DNA of 64,000 nucleotides from Butyricicoccus sp. Marseille-Q5471. GTDB taxonomy: Bacteria > Bacillota > Clostridia > Oscillospirales > Butyricicoccaceae. The notes below the pieces were generated by a model. The model did no database searches and had not been told where the DNA came from. It saw only the letters and a program-made list of their open reading frames with translations. The translations under genes and the position numbers were made by a program. The stretch is taken from contig NZ_CATNVC010000002.1 of NCBI RefSeq assembly GCF_951230135.1, positions 310,001 to 374,000 of the forward strand, written 5' to 3'. Of this stretch, positions 7,763 through 16,138 are shown in pieces. Position 1 is the stretch's first letter. Each line of letters starts with the position of its first letter.

Positions 7763-9088
7763 GTGGATATACGAAGCCTAAAGCTGTCGGAGCTGAATCC
7801 GGCAAAATACAATCCGCGCAAGGAGCTGTGTCCCGGCGATGCGGAATTTGAAAAGCTCAAGCGTTCCATCGAGAGCTTCGGCTATGTGGAGCTGATCGTC
7901 GTCAACGAGGCGACGGGCTTCACGGTCATTTCCGGTCACCAGCGGCTCTCCGTTTTGAAAGCACTCGGCTATGAGAGCGCGGAGTGCGTGGTGGTGAGCT
8001 TGGATGCCACCCGCGAAAAGGCGCTCAACATCGCCATGAATAAAATTTCCGGCGAGTGGGATACGAAAAAGCTCGAAAACCTGCTCTCGGATTTGAAAGC
8101 GGAGGACTTCGACGTCACGCTGACCGGTTTCGACACCAGTGAGATCGGGCTCATGCTCGGTGTTGATGATGAAATCGTGCAGGATATTGTGCCGGAGGTC
8201 AATACAGATGAGCCAACGGTATGCCAGCCCGGCGACATTTGGCAGCTCGGCCGGCATCGGCTGCTCTGCGGCAGCAGCACAGATAAAAGCGATGTTGCCA
8301 GACTGATGGACGGGCAGAAAAGTAAGCTGCTCTTTACCTCGCCGCCCTACAGCGATATGCGAACCTACAACGGGGACAAGGAATTGAGCGTGAACCGCAT
8401 CGCACAATTCTTGCCTTGCTATGAACCGTTTGCCGCACTGCAAGCGGTCAATCTCGGAATCCAGCGTAAGGGCGGCGAGGTCTATCCCTATTGGAACGCC
8501 TACATCGACACGGCGAAGCAAGCCGGACTGAAGCTGCTGGCGTGGAACGTGTGGGATAAGCTCACCTGCGGCAGCGTCGGGCAGCAGAGCGCGATGATAC
8601 CCATCCGGCATGAATGGATATTCTGCTTTGGCAAAGAGCCGGTGGCGGTGAATCCGACATGGCGCAAGAAGGAAGCCAGCATTTACTCCGGCGGACGCTA
8701 CAACAAAATCCGTCAGGCGGACGGCTCCTTTCGGATTGCGCGGCGCGGCAATGAAACCTGCGCATTCAAGAAGATGGAAAGCTTGCTGGAGCTGCCGGAG
8801 CAGACCAGTCTTGAGTCGGTCACGAAGCAGCTCAGTGAAAAAGGCAAGATTCGCGCCGAGCACCCCGCCACCTTCCCCGTGGTGCTCCCATCGGAATACA
8901 TTGTTGCTTTTACCGATGAAAATGACGTTGTGGTCGAACCCTTTGGAGGCGCGGGCACGACGCTCATCGCCTGCGAACAGCTTGACCGCACCTGCTACAT
9001 TATGGAGCTCGACGCGCACTACTGCGATGTCATTATCAAGCGCTGGGAAAATTTCACCGGCGAAACTGCCGTGAAGCAGGAGAAATGA
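7763..9088 (+). CDS. ParB-like nuclease domain fused to DNA methyltransferase (copy 1)
   Basis: 441 residues. Residues ~1-130 are a ParB/Srx-type domain (NPRKE, KRSIESFGY, VISGHQRLSVLKALG). The rest is an N4/N6 DNA methylase with the catalytic motif TSPPYSD and the AdoMet motif VEPFGGAGTTLIACE placed at the C-terminus. It probably modifies phage DNA against host restriction. The GTG at 7763 is preferred: AAGGAGGGG lies 7 bases upstream, and the paralogue downstream begins the same way (DIR...). The SPPY form suggests a cytosine-N4 target, but that is inference. Confidence 0.87.
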   Translation: MDIRSLKLSELNPAKYNPRKELCPGDAEFEKLKRSIESFGYVELIVVNEATGFTVISGHQRLSVLKALGYESAECVVVSLDATREKALNIAMNKISGEWDTKKLENLLSDLKAEDFDVTLTGFDTSEIGLMLGVDDEIVQDIVPEVNTDEPTVCQPGDIWQLGRHRLLCGSSTDKSDVARLMDGQKSKLLFTSPPYSDMRTYNGDKELSVNRIAQFLPCYEPFAALQAVNLGIQRKGGEVYPYWNAYIDTAKQAGLKLLAWNVWDKLTCGSVGQQSAMIPIRHEWIFCFGKEPVAVNPTWRKKEASIYSGGRYNKIRQADGSFRIARRGNETCAFKKMESLLELPEQTSLESVTKQLSEKGKIRAEHPATFPVVLPSEYIVAFTDENDVVVEPFGGAGTTLIACEQLDRTCYIMELDAHYCDVIIKRWENFTGETAVKQEK

Positions 9089-9090
9089 TT

Positions 9091-10334
9091 ATGGATATAC
9101 GAAAAATACCCATGGAGCAGCTCGTTCCCGCCGACTACAATCCCCGTAAGGATTTGAAACCCGGCGATCCCGAATATGACAAGCTGAAGCGCTCCATCGA
9201 GCAGTTCGGTTATGTTGAGCCGCTCATCTGGAACAAGGCCACCGGACGCGTCGTTGGCGGTCACCAGCGTCTAAAAGTGCTCATCGATATGGGCATTCCA
9301 GAAGTAGACTGTGTGGTGGTTGAGCTGCCGGGGGAAAAGGAAAAAGCACTCAACATCGCGCTCAACAAGATTTCCGGCGAGTGGGACAAGGACAAGCTGG
9401 CGCTGCTCATTGCGGATTTGCAGGGGGCTGATTTTGATGTTTCTCTCACCGGCTTTGACCCCGCAGAGCTGGACGATCTGTTCAAGGATAAGGTCAGGGA
9501 CAAAATCCACGATGATGATTTCGATGTGGAAGCAGCGCTCAAGGAGCCGCTTATCACCAAGCTCGGCGATGTCTGGACACTGGGACAGCACCGGCTGGTC
9601 TGCGGCGACAGCACCCAATCGGACACGTTCGAGCTGCTGATGGCCGGTGCGAAAGCAAATCTTGTCGTTACCGACCCACCCTACAACGTCAACTACGAGA
9701 GCAGCGCCGGAAAAATCAAGAATGACAATATGGCAAACGACGCATTTTACAATTTCCTGCTGGCGGCGTTTCAGAACATCGAGGCGGTCATGGCGGACGA
9801 TGCCAGTATCTATATTTTTCATTCCGACACCGAGGGGCTGAATTTCAGGAGAGCCTTTGCGGATGCCGGTTTCTTTTTGTCCGGCTGCTGCATCTGGAAA
9901 AAGCAGTCGCTGGTGCTGGGGCGCTCGCCCTATCAGTGGCAGCACGAGCCGGTGCTGTTCGGCTGGAAGAAAAAAGGCAAGCACCGGTGGTACACCGGTC
10001 GCAAGGAAACGACCATCTGGGAGTTCGACAACCCAAGAAGAATGGTGACCACCCGACCATGAAGCCAATCCCGCTGCTGGCGTACCCGATTATGAATTCC
10101 AGCATGAGCAATACGCTGGTGCTTGACCCCTTCGGCGGCTCCGGCAGTACCCTCATCGCCTGTGAGCAGACGGACCGCAGTTGTTACACCATAGAGCTTG
10201 ATGAAAAGTTCTGCGACGTGATTGTGAAACGCTACATCGAGCAGGTCGGCTCGGCGGATAAGGTTTCCGTACAGCGCGACGGGCTGGCGTATGCCTATGC
10301 GGAGGTGTCTGCCCGTGAGAATAGCAATTCTTGA
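9091..10334 (+). pseudogene. ParB-like/DNA methyltransferase fusion (copy 2), frameshifted
   Basis: A paralogue of the preceding gene with the same N-terminal ParB pattern (NPRKD, KRSIEQFGY, VVGGHQRLKVL) and catalytic motif TDPPYNVNYES, typical of adenine-N6 or related methylases. The frame breaks near 10,031: the upstream frame stops at 10,062, while the natural continuation (GDHPTMKPIPLL, then LDPFGGSGSTLIACE) is in another frame and ends at 10,334. One missing base between 10,031 and 10,032 explains it. It could be a true mutation, a sequencing error or, less likely, programmed shifting. Start 9091 is set by AGGAG 8 bases upstream. Confidence 0.85.
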
Positions 10335-10587
10335 TGTTGAGGTGCAAGCGACACCGCTCTCCAAAGCTCGTCTGCACGAACTATGCGCTGGCGCATTATT
10401 TGAAGCTGCAGGAATACGACTCCGAGTATTTCTCGCCAAGGCATAATACCCACACACACTTCCCGCCGAGACAGATTTCGCCGGTTTGTGCTTATCGGAG
10501 AATGTCGTTTTTCTCTCACATAAGCCTTGCTATTTCAGGCGTTTAGAGTGATATATGTACCTACCAAATTGAAAGGTGGTACAGAAA
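10335..10587 (+). other. Gap with repeat copy 1 and a weak short frame
   Basis: No convincing gene. A 71-codon open frame starts here but has a biased composition and no family resemblance. The 3' part holds the first copy of the 45-bp repeat (10,521-10,565). GTACCTACC and GGTGGTAC can pair over the ribosome site of the next gene, so its translation may be structurally limited. Confidence 0.5.
10521..10565 (+). repeat. 45-bp repeat, copy 1 (left border of accessory cassette)
   Basis: Aligns with 12,086-12,129 over its whole length with one gap: both read TAA-CCTTGCTATT, then TTTAGAG, then ATATGTACCT-CC. Each copy lies just upstream of a ribosome site. TTGCTA and ATATAT/AATATG 18 bp apart could be -35 and -10 elements. 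Confidence 0.6.
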
Positions 10588-10872
10588 ATGCACGACAACG
10601 ACTTGAAAAAAGCGCTCGACGACTTCCTCCAGCAGCGCATTGACGACTGCGGAGCCCGCGACAACGAGGGCTTGCAGGAAGTTTATCAGCAGTTTGAACG
10701 CTGCACCGAAAAACTGAAAGGCTCGCTGACCCCGGAGCAGCGTCAGGCGTACCTCGAATGGGAAAACGCCTACTCTCTGGTGGATGGCGAGACGATGAAC
10801 TGCTACTACCGTGCCGGGTTTTCCGACGCGGTATTGTTTTTCATGGGATGGAGGGACGGAGAATGGAAATGA
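10588..10872 (+). CDS. Small phage protein, unknown (DUF6809-like)
   Basis: 94 residues, mostly helical and charged, with EQRQAYLEWENAYSL in the middle and YRAGFSDAVLFFMGWRDGE at the end. The shape (N-terminal coiled helix, C-terminal G-F-x-x-A-x-x-F helix) recalls DUF6809 small proteins of mobile elements; this is a weak match from memory. The start follows AAAGGTGGT at 7 bases. The next gene overlaps by 10 bp. Confidence 0.65.
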   Translation: MHDNDLKKALDDFLQQRIDDCGARDNEGLQEVYQQFERCTEKLKGSLTPEQRQAYLEWENAYSLVDGETMNCYYRAGFSDAVLFFMGWRDGEWK

Positions 10873-11624
10873 GGTACAACGTCACAGGCAGCGACCGCAA
10901 ACGGCTGGTCACGGCAATCGCGGAATTTATGGCATGCGCGGCAACGTACAAGGGCGCTCCGACCTTTGCCTATGAGGTGGACTGCTTTACCATCGACAAA
11001 ATTGGCACCGTCAGCTTCGACGACCGCAATCCGCAACGCGCGGGGAGCGCCGACAGCGAGAAAATTGAAAAGCTCATCGAGCATCTGCGTGAACTGGGCT
11101 TTAAAGCGGAAACCGAGGAGTCTGCCGATTCCCTTGTTCTTTCCTACCCGCGGAGGGACATCACTGACGCGGCGCTTGAAAACCTGCATCTGCTGGTGGC
11201 AAGCAAGGAAACGCTCATCAAAAAAGCGCTGGCGGTCGACGCCCTGCCGATTGAGGTTGACGATGAGAAGGTCAGCTTCCCGTGGTTTGAGGGCTTTCCG
11301 ACACCGGAGGAAATCAGCGCCTACGCACACTTCACGGGCAAGCTCATCGGCATGGCGAAAACGCAGAAGCGTGTAATCGCCAAGGAAAAGAAAACCGAGA
11401 ACGACAAGTACGCATTCCGCTGCTTTCTGCTCCGGCTCGGCTTCATCGGTGACGAGTACAAAGCGGCTCGGAAAATCCTGCTGAAGAATCTCACCGGCAG
11501 CGGCGCGTTCAAAAGCGGCAACTCCAAGGTGCAGGAGCTGGTCAAACGCATCAATGCAGACGCTGACCTCTACGACGATGTGATGAGCCTGCAGGAGAAG
11601 GAGGAAACGGAGAATGATCAATAA
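10863..11624 (+). CDS. Conserved mobile-element protein ('virulence protein' annotation type)
   Basis: 253 residues. It begins MEMRYNVTGSDRKRLVTAIA and carries a Lys/Glu-rich end. Proteins with this N-terminal pattern (N-V-T-G-x-D-R-K-x-L-V) are widespread in Firmicutes prophages and conjugative elements and are often labelled virulence protein without evidence. A two-part layout is visible: an alpha/beta N-domain (to ~130) and a helical C-domain (AFRCFLLRLGFIGDEYKAAR). Function unknown. It overlaps both neighbours, so one operon is likely. Confidence 0.7.
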   Translation: MEMRYNVTGSDRKRLVTAIAEFMACAATYKGAPTFAYEVDCFTIDKIGTVSFDDRNPQRAGSADSEKIEKLIEHLRELGFKAETEESADSLVLSYPRRDITDAALENLHLLVASKETLIKKALAVDALPIEVDDEKVSFPWFEGFPTPEEISAYAHFTGKLIGMAKTQKRVIAKEKKTENDKYAFRCFLLRLGFIGDEYKAARKILLKNLTGSGAFKSGNSKVQELVKRINADADLYDDVMSLQEKEETENDQ

Positions 11625-11850
11625 TTTTCCGTCAAGAGAAATTGTGGAGCGTATCCGCAAGCAGTATCCGGTCGGCAGCCGTGTGGAGCTTGTCAAAATG
11701 GACGACCCGCAAGCACCGCCGTCCGGCACAAAGGGCACCGTGCGCGGCGTGGATGACATTGGCAGCGTGATGGTTGCATGGGACAACGGGAGCGGTCTTT
11801 CAGTCGCCTATGGTGCGGACGTCTGCAGGGTGGTGAGCGACGATGAGTGA
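11614..11850 (+). CDS. DUF4314 domain protein
   Basis: 78 residues matching the DUF4314 pattern almost end to end: YPVGSRVELVKMDDPQAPP, GTKGTVRGVDDIGSVMVAWD and NGSGLSVAYGADVC. It looks like a small SH3-like beta barrel. Function unknown; the family is common in phages and integrative elements of gut Firmicutes. It overlaps the previous gene by 11 bp and the next by 8 bp. Confidence 0.85.
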   Translation: MINNFPSREIVERIRKQYPVGSRVELVKMDDPQAPPSGTKGTVRGVDDIGSVMVAWDNGSGLSVAYGADVCRVVSDDE

Positions 11851-12019
11851 AACAGTCAAGAAGCAAATTCTTGCTATCCGTGACACCGGACGCACGAATA
11901 TGTTCGATACCCACGCTGTGCAGCGCATTGCGTATGACCTGGAGTTCTATGAACTGGTGATCTATCTGGAAGAACACCGCCGCGAATACGCGCACTTCAT
12001 CCTCACCGGAGAGGAATAA
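11843..12019 (+). CDS. DUF5049 domain protein
   Basis: 58 residues: KKQILAIRDTGRTNMFDT, then AVQRIAYDLEFYELVIYLEE. This is the DUF5049 pattern, a tiny helical protein that regularly accompanies DUF4314 in mobile elements. It starts inside the DUF4314 gene (ATGAGTGA overlap), so the two are translationally coupled. Function unknown. Confidence 0.85.
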   Translation: MSETVKKQILAIRDTGRTNMFDTHAVQRIAYDLEFYELVIYLEEHRREYAHFILTGEE

Positions 12020-12043
12020 CGGTTGTAAAATACACAATTGCAA

Positions 12044-12081
12044 GGGCATATACAAGCCGAAAAATCGTGTAGTATATGCCC
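12044..12081. repeat. Inverted repeat after accessory cassette
   Basis: GGGCATATAC (12,044-12,053) and GTATATGCCC (12,072-12,081) are perfect 10-bp arms around an 18-nt loop. No T-run follows, so it is not a standard terminator. It lies directly before repeat copy 2. Confidence 0.6.
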
Positions 12082-12085
12082 GAAA

Positions 12086-12129
12086 TAAACCTTGCTATTC
12101 TGTGCTTTTAGAGCGAATATGTACCTGCC
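12086..12129 (+). repeat. 45-bp repeat, copy 2 (right border of accessory cassette)
   Basis: Second copy of the 10,521-10,565 element (see that entry). A shorter relative, TGTGCTTTTAGGCGATAAA, appears near 20,187, at the left edge of the methyltransferase cargo. Confidence 0.6.
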
Positions 12130-12163
12130 GCAAGGAAGCACAAACTTACAGGAGGACACGACC

Positions 12164-12343
12164 ATGACGGAGAAGCAGCTTAAACAGGCCAAGAGCCAAC
12201 TGCCGCAGGGCGAGAAATTTGACAGAGCCTACCGCGCCTTTGAAGGCGGCATCCGCTTGATATCCAAGAAAACTGACGGAACGGAAACCCGCTACAAGGT
12301 CATTTTCGACGCCGACGATAACGTCCGCATCGAAAAATTCTAA
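12164..12343 (+). CDS. Small phage protein, unknown function
   Basis: 59 residues, basic at the N-terminus (TEKQLKQAKSQLPQGEKFDR) and ending KVIFDADDNVRIEKF. No family recognised. The ATG has AGGAGG 8 bases upstream. It sits between repeat copy 2 and the large terminase. Confidence 0.7.
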   Translation: MTEKQLKQAKSQLPQGEKFDRAYRAFEGGIRLISKKTDGTETRYKVIFDADDNVRIEKF

Positions 12344-12459
12344 ACCACCGAAAAAACACAGCCGAGGTCAGCCCTTCATGGGGCTGTATCTCGTATGGAC
12401 AAATTTTGAAGGACTGCCGATGGCGGTCTATTTTTATGTCCGGAAGGAGGCGGCAGCTA

Positions 12460-14061
12460 TTGCGAAAGCTGAAAAAATACAAGCAAACTCGTTTTAAGGC
12501 GCAGGATTCGACCTACGACAAGGCGGCCGCCGATTACGCCGTGGCATTTATCGAAGCACTCTGCCACACCAAAGGCACATGGGCGGGCAAGCCCTTCGAG
12601 CTGATTGACTGGCAGGAGCAGATTGTACGGGATATTTTCGGCACGCTCAAGCCCAACGGCTACCGGCAGTTCAACACCGCTTATGTGGAAATCCCCAAAA
12701 AGATGGGCAAGTCCGAGCTTGCGGCGGCAATCGCGCTGTTGCTCACCTGCGGCGACGGTGAGGAACGCGCCGAGGTGTACGGCTGTGCCGCTGACCGCAA
12801 TCAGGCCTCCATTGTTTTCAACGTCGCTGCGGATATGGTGCGGATGTGTCCGGCGCTCTCCAAGCGGGTGAAAATACTGGACGCCACCAAGCGGCTCATC
12901 TATCAGCCCACCGGCAGCATCTATCAGGTGCTATCCGCAGATGTCGGCAACAAGCACGGGTTTAATACTCACGGCGTGGTGTTCGACGAGCTGCACACCC
13001 AGCCAAACAGAAAGCTCTATGACGTGATGACCAAGGGCAGCGGCGATGCAAGAATGCAGCCGCTGTATTTTCTCATCACCACCGCCGGCGATAACCAGAA
13101 CAGCATTTGCTGGGAGGTGCATCAGAAAGCACTCGACATCATCGACGGCAGAAAGCACGACCCGACCTTCTATCCCGTTATTTACGGCGCGGCACAGGAG
13201 GATGATTGGACGGATCCGAAGGTGTGGCGAAAAGCAAATCCGTCGCTCGGCATTACCGTCGGCATGGATAAAGTCAAGGCGGCATTTGAGTCGGCAAGGC
13301 AGAACCCCGCCGAGGAGAACGCGTTCCGCCAGCTGCGCCTGAATCAGTGGGTAAAGCAGTCGGTACGCTGGATGCCGATGGATAAATGGGACGCCTGCGC
13401 GTTTCCGGTAAACGAAAAAGCGCTTGAAGGCCGTGTCTGCTACGGCGGGCTTGATCTTTCGTCCAGCACCGACATTACGGCGTTCGTGTTAGTTTTCCCA
13501 CCGCTTGATGAAGATGATAAATACTGCGTGCTTCCGTATTTCTGGATACCGGAGGACAATATCGGCCTGCGCGTGAGGCGCGACCATGTGAATTATGACC
13601 TCTGGCAGCGGCAGGGCTTTCTGCAAACCACCGAGGGCAATGTTGTCCATTACGGCTACATTGAGAAATTCATCGAGCAGCTGGGCGAGCGCTACAATAT
13701 CCGTGAAATTGCCTTCGACCGCTGGGGCGCAGTTCAGATGGTGCAGAATCTTGAGGGCATGGGCTTTACGGTTGTTCCGTTCGGACAGGGCTTCAAGGAT
13801 ATGTCCCCGCCGACAAAAGAGCTGATGAAGCTGACGTTGGAAGTAAAAATCGCCCACGGCGGGCATCCGATCCTGCGGTGGATGATGGACAACATCTTCA
13901 TTCGCACCGACCCCGCCGGAAACATTAAGGCGGATAAGGAAAAGTCAACCGAAAAGATTGACGGCGCGATCGCCACCATTATGGCGCTGGATCGGGCAAT
14001 TCGGTGCGGCAACGACACGGGCGAGAGCGTTTACGACAAGCGCGGCTTGCTCATTTGGTAA
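12460..14061 (+). CDS. Terminase large subunit
   Basis: ATP-driven DNA packaging motor with nuclease domain; 533 residues, normal for HK97-type phages. The ATPase part has the Walker A-like PKKMGKSELAA (about residue 80) and Walker B GVVFDELHTQPN (about 173). The RNase H-like nuclease part begins YGGLDLSSSTDITAF (about 328) and later acidic residues follow (FDRWGAVQM, IDGAIATIMALDR). The TTG at 12,460 is chosen because GGAAGGAGG lies just upstream; the upstream ATG lacks a ribosome site. The portal gene follows after 15 bp. Confidence 0.93.
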   Translation: MRKLKKYKQTRFKAQDSTYDKAAADYAVAFIEALCHTKGTWAGKPFELIDWQEQIVRDIFGTLKPNGYRQFNTAYVEIPKKMGKSELAAAIALLLTCGDGEERAEVYGCAADRNQASIVFNVAADMVRMCPALSKRVKILDATKRLIYQPTGSIYQVLSADVGNKHGFNTHGVVFDELHTQPNRKLYDVMTKGSGDARMQPLYFLITTAGDNQNSICWEVHQKALDIIDGRKHDPTFYPVIYGAAQEDDWTDPKVWRKANPSLGITVGMDKVKAAFESARQNPAEENAFRQLRLNQWVKQSVRWMPMDKWDACAFPVNEKALEGRVCYGGLDLSSSTDITAFVLVFPPLDEDDKYCVLPYFWIPEDNIGLRVRRDHVNYDLWQRQGFLQTTEGNVVHYGYIEKFIEQLGERYNIREIAFDRWGAVQMVQNLEGMGFTVVPFGQGFKDMSPPTKELMKLTLEVKIAHGGHPILRWMMDNIFIRTDPAGNIKADKEKSTEKIDGAIATIMALDRAIRCGNDTGESVYDKRGLLIW

Positions 14062-14076
14062 GGAGGCACACAGCCT

Positions 14077-15402
14077 ATGGGCATACTACAAAGCATTTTT
14101 AAAGCCCGCGACAAGCCGCACAACCCTTCCGCTAAAAATCTCGGCGGCAGCAGCTTTTTGTGGGGCGGCACGACATCGGGCAAGGTCGTCAATGAAAGAA
14201 CCGCGATGCAGATGACGGCGGTTTACTCCTGCGTTCGTATATTATCCGAAGCAATCGCGGGCCTGCCGCTGTTTGTTTACAAATACGGAACGGACGGTAG
14301 CAAGGAGAAATATCTCGATCATCCGCTGTGGCGGGTCCTGCATGACGAGCCGAATCCCGAAATGACATCATTTGTCTTTCGGGAAACTATGATGAATCAC
14401 CTGCTTTTGACGGGGAACGCCTACGCGCAGATTATCCGAAACGCGCGCGGCGAGGTCGTGGCACTCTACCCGCTTATGCCGGACAGAGTCACGGTGGACA
14501 GAGATTCGCAGGGGCGGCTGTACTACCGTTACTATAAAAGCAGCGATGACGCACCGGAGGTCGGAAAGGCAAAGCAAGCAGATATTGTATTTGCGCCAAC
14601 AGATATTCTCCATGTGCTGGGGCTTGGGTACGACGGGCTGGTGGGCTATTCACCGATTGCGATGGCGAAAAACGCCGTGGGCTTGGCAATGGCGGCGGAG
14701 GAATACGGCGCGAAATTCTTCGCCAACGGCGCGGCACCCTCCGGTGTATTGGAACATCCCGGCACCATCAAAGACCCGGAGCGCATCCGGCAAAGCTGGC
14801 AGTCCACCTTCGGCGGCAGTTCCAACAGCAACAAAATCGCCGTGCTGGAAGAGGGGCTCAAGTATACGCCCATCGCCATTTCTCCCGAACAAGCGCAGTT
14901 TTTGGAAACGCGAAAATTCCAAATCAATGAAATCGCTCGAATTTTCAGGGTGCCGCCGCATATGCTGGCAGACCTTGAAAAGTCGAGCTTTTCCAATATT
15001 GAGCAGCAGTCGCTGGAGTTTGTGAAATACACGCTCGACCCGTGGGTCATTCGCTGGGAGCAGGCAATGAACAAGTCGCTTCTCCTCGACAGCGAAAAGC
15101 GCACGGTGTTTACAAAATTCAATGTGGACGGTCTGCTTCGCGGCGACTACGCCAGCCGCATGACAGGCTACGCGACCGCAAGGCAAAACGGCTGGATGAG
15201 CGCCAACGACATCCGGGAGCTTGAAAACCTCGACCGCATCCCTGCCGAACTCGGCGGCGATTTGTATCTCATCAACGGCGCGATGACCAAGCTTGAAGAC
15301 GCGGGTGCATTTGCAAATACGGCTGCAACGCCTACTACAACAGAAACGGAGGAACCCTCAGATGGACAAAACCAAACGAAGTCCCGTGCGGGCGCGCGAT
15401 AA
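14077..15402 (+). CDS. Portal protein, HK97 family
   Basis: Dodecameric channel at the capsid vertex for DNA entry and exit. 441 residues with the family landmarks AVYSCVRILSEAIAGLPL, VFRETMMNHLLLTGNAYAQI, DGLVGYSPIAMAKNAVGLA and FRVPPHMLADLEKSSFSNIE. It starts after AAGGAGGCACACAGCCT. The last 41 bp overlap the protease gene, typical of coupled head genes. Confidence 0.94.
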   Translation: MGILQSIFKARDKPHNPSAKNLGGSSFLWGGTTSGKVVNERTAMQMTAVYSCVRILSEAIAGLPLFVYKYGTDGSKEKYLDHPLWRVLHDEPNPEMTSFVFRETMMNHLLLTGNAYAQIIRNARGEVVALYPLMPDRVTVDRDSQGRLYYRYYKSSDDAPEVGKAKQADIVFAPTDILHVLGLGYDGLVGYSPIAMAKNAVGLAMAAEEYGAKFFANGAAPSGVLEHPGTIKDPERIRQSWQSTFGGSSNSNKIAVLEEGLKYTPIAISPEQAQFLETRKFQINEIARIFRVPPHMLADLEKSSFSNIEQQSLEFVKYTLDPWVIRWEQAMNKSLLLDSEKRTVFTKFNVDGLLRGDYASRMTGYATARQNGWMSANDIRELENLDRIPAELGGDLYLINGAMTKLEDAGAFANTAATPTTTETEEPSDGQNQTKSRAGAR

Positions 15403-16123
15403 AACGCATTTCTGGGACTGGGAAAACGATGATGAATTGGGCGTCCGCACCCTTTACCTCGATGGCACCATTGCGGATGAAAGCTGGTGGGGCGATGAAA
15501 TCACACCGCGCATGTTTAAGGATGATCTGATGGCCGGCGACAGCGACATCGTGGTGTGGATTAACTCGCCCGGCGGCGACTGCGTGGCGGCTTCACAAAT
15601 CTACTCGATGCTCATGGATTATCCGCACGCGGTCACGGTCAAAATCGACGGCATCGCAGCTTCGGCGGCAAGTGTCATCGCGATGGCGGGAACGCAAGTT
15701 CTCATGGCGCCCACAGCGCTCATGATGATACACAATCCGCTGACCGTTGCCATCGGCGACACCGAGGAAATGCAGAAGGCCATCGATATGCTCTCCGAGG
15801 TCAAGGAAAGCATCATCAACGCCTACGAAATCAAGACCGGACAGTCACGGGCAAAAATTTCCCATCTCATGGACGGCGAGACCTATATGAACGCCAACAA
15901 AGCCGTGGAGCTGGGCTTTGCGGACGGCATTCTCGAGGACGCGAAACGCGGCCACACCGAGGATGTCGTTTTTGCTTTTTCTCGCAGGGCGGTTACCAAT
16001 TCGCTCGTGAACAAACTCATCCCGAAATCCGCTCCGAAAGCGGAAAAGAAGCCGGAGAACGTCCCTACGGGCGTTCCCATCACCGAGGCCATGCAGAAGC
16101 TGCAGGCTCGTAAATACATTTAA
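15362..16123 (+). CDS. Head maturation protease, ClpP-like
   Basis: Serine protease that processes the capsid precursor. 253 residues. WINSPGGDCVAASQIYSML is the oxyanion region, GIAASAASVIAMAG holds the nucleophile (S101 by count) and MMIHNP holds the catalytic histidine (H124). ClpP-type proteases replace the S14/S78 types in many HK97-like phages. The start at 15,362 follows ACGGAGG and lies inside the portal gene end. The capsid gene follows 15 bp later. Confidence 0.93.
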   Translation: MDKTKRSPVRARDKTHFWDWENDDELGVRTLYLDGTIADESWWGDEITPRMFKDDLMAGDSDIVVWINSPGGDCVAASQIYSMLMDYPHAVTVKIDGIAASAASVIAMAGTQVLMAPTALMMIHNPLTVAIGDTEEMQKAIDMLSEVKESIINAYEIKTGQSRAKISHLMDGETYMNANKAVELGFADGILEDAKRGHTEDVVFAFSRRAVTNSLVNKLIPKSAPKAEKKPENVPTGVPITEAMQKLQARKYI

Positions 16124-16138
16124 CGGAGGTTTTTGATT

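Noticed and set aside
7778-9019. 413-codon minus-strand frame over the first ParB-methyltransferase
   Set aside because: Clear methylase motifs lie on the + strand; the antisense frame has none.
10331-10546. 71-codon + strand frame after the broken methyltransferase
   Set aside because: No ribosome site and a Tyr/His/Ser/Cys-rich composition; it spans the repeat. No evidence of a protein.
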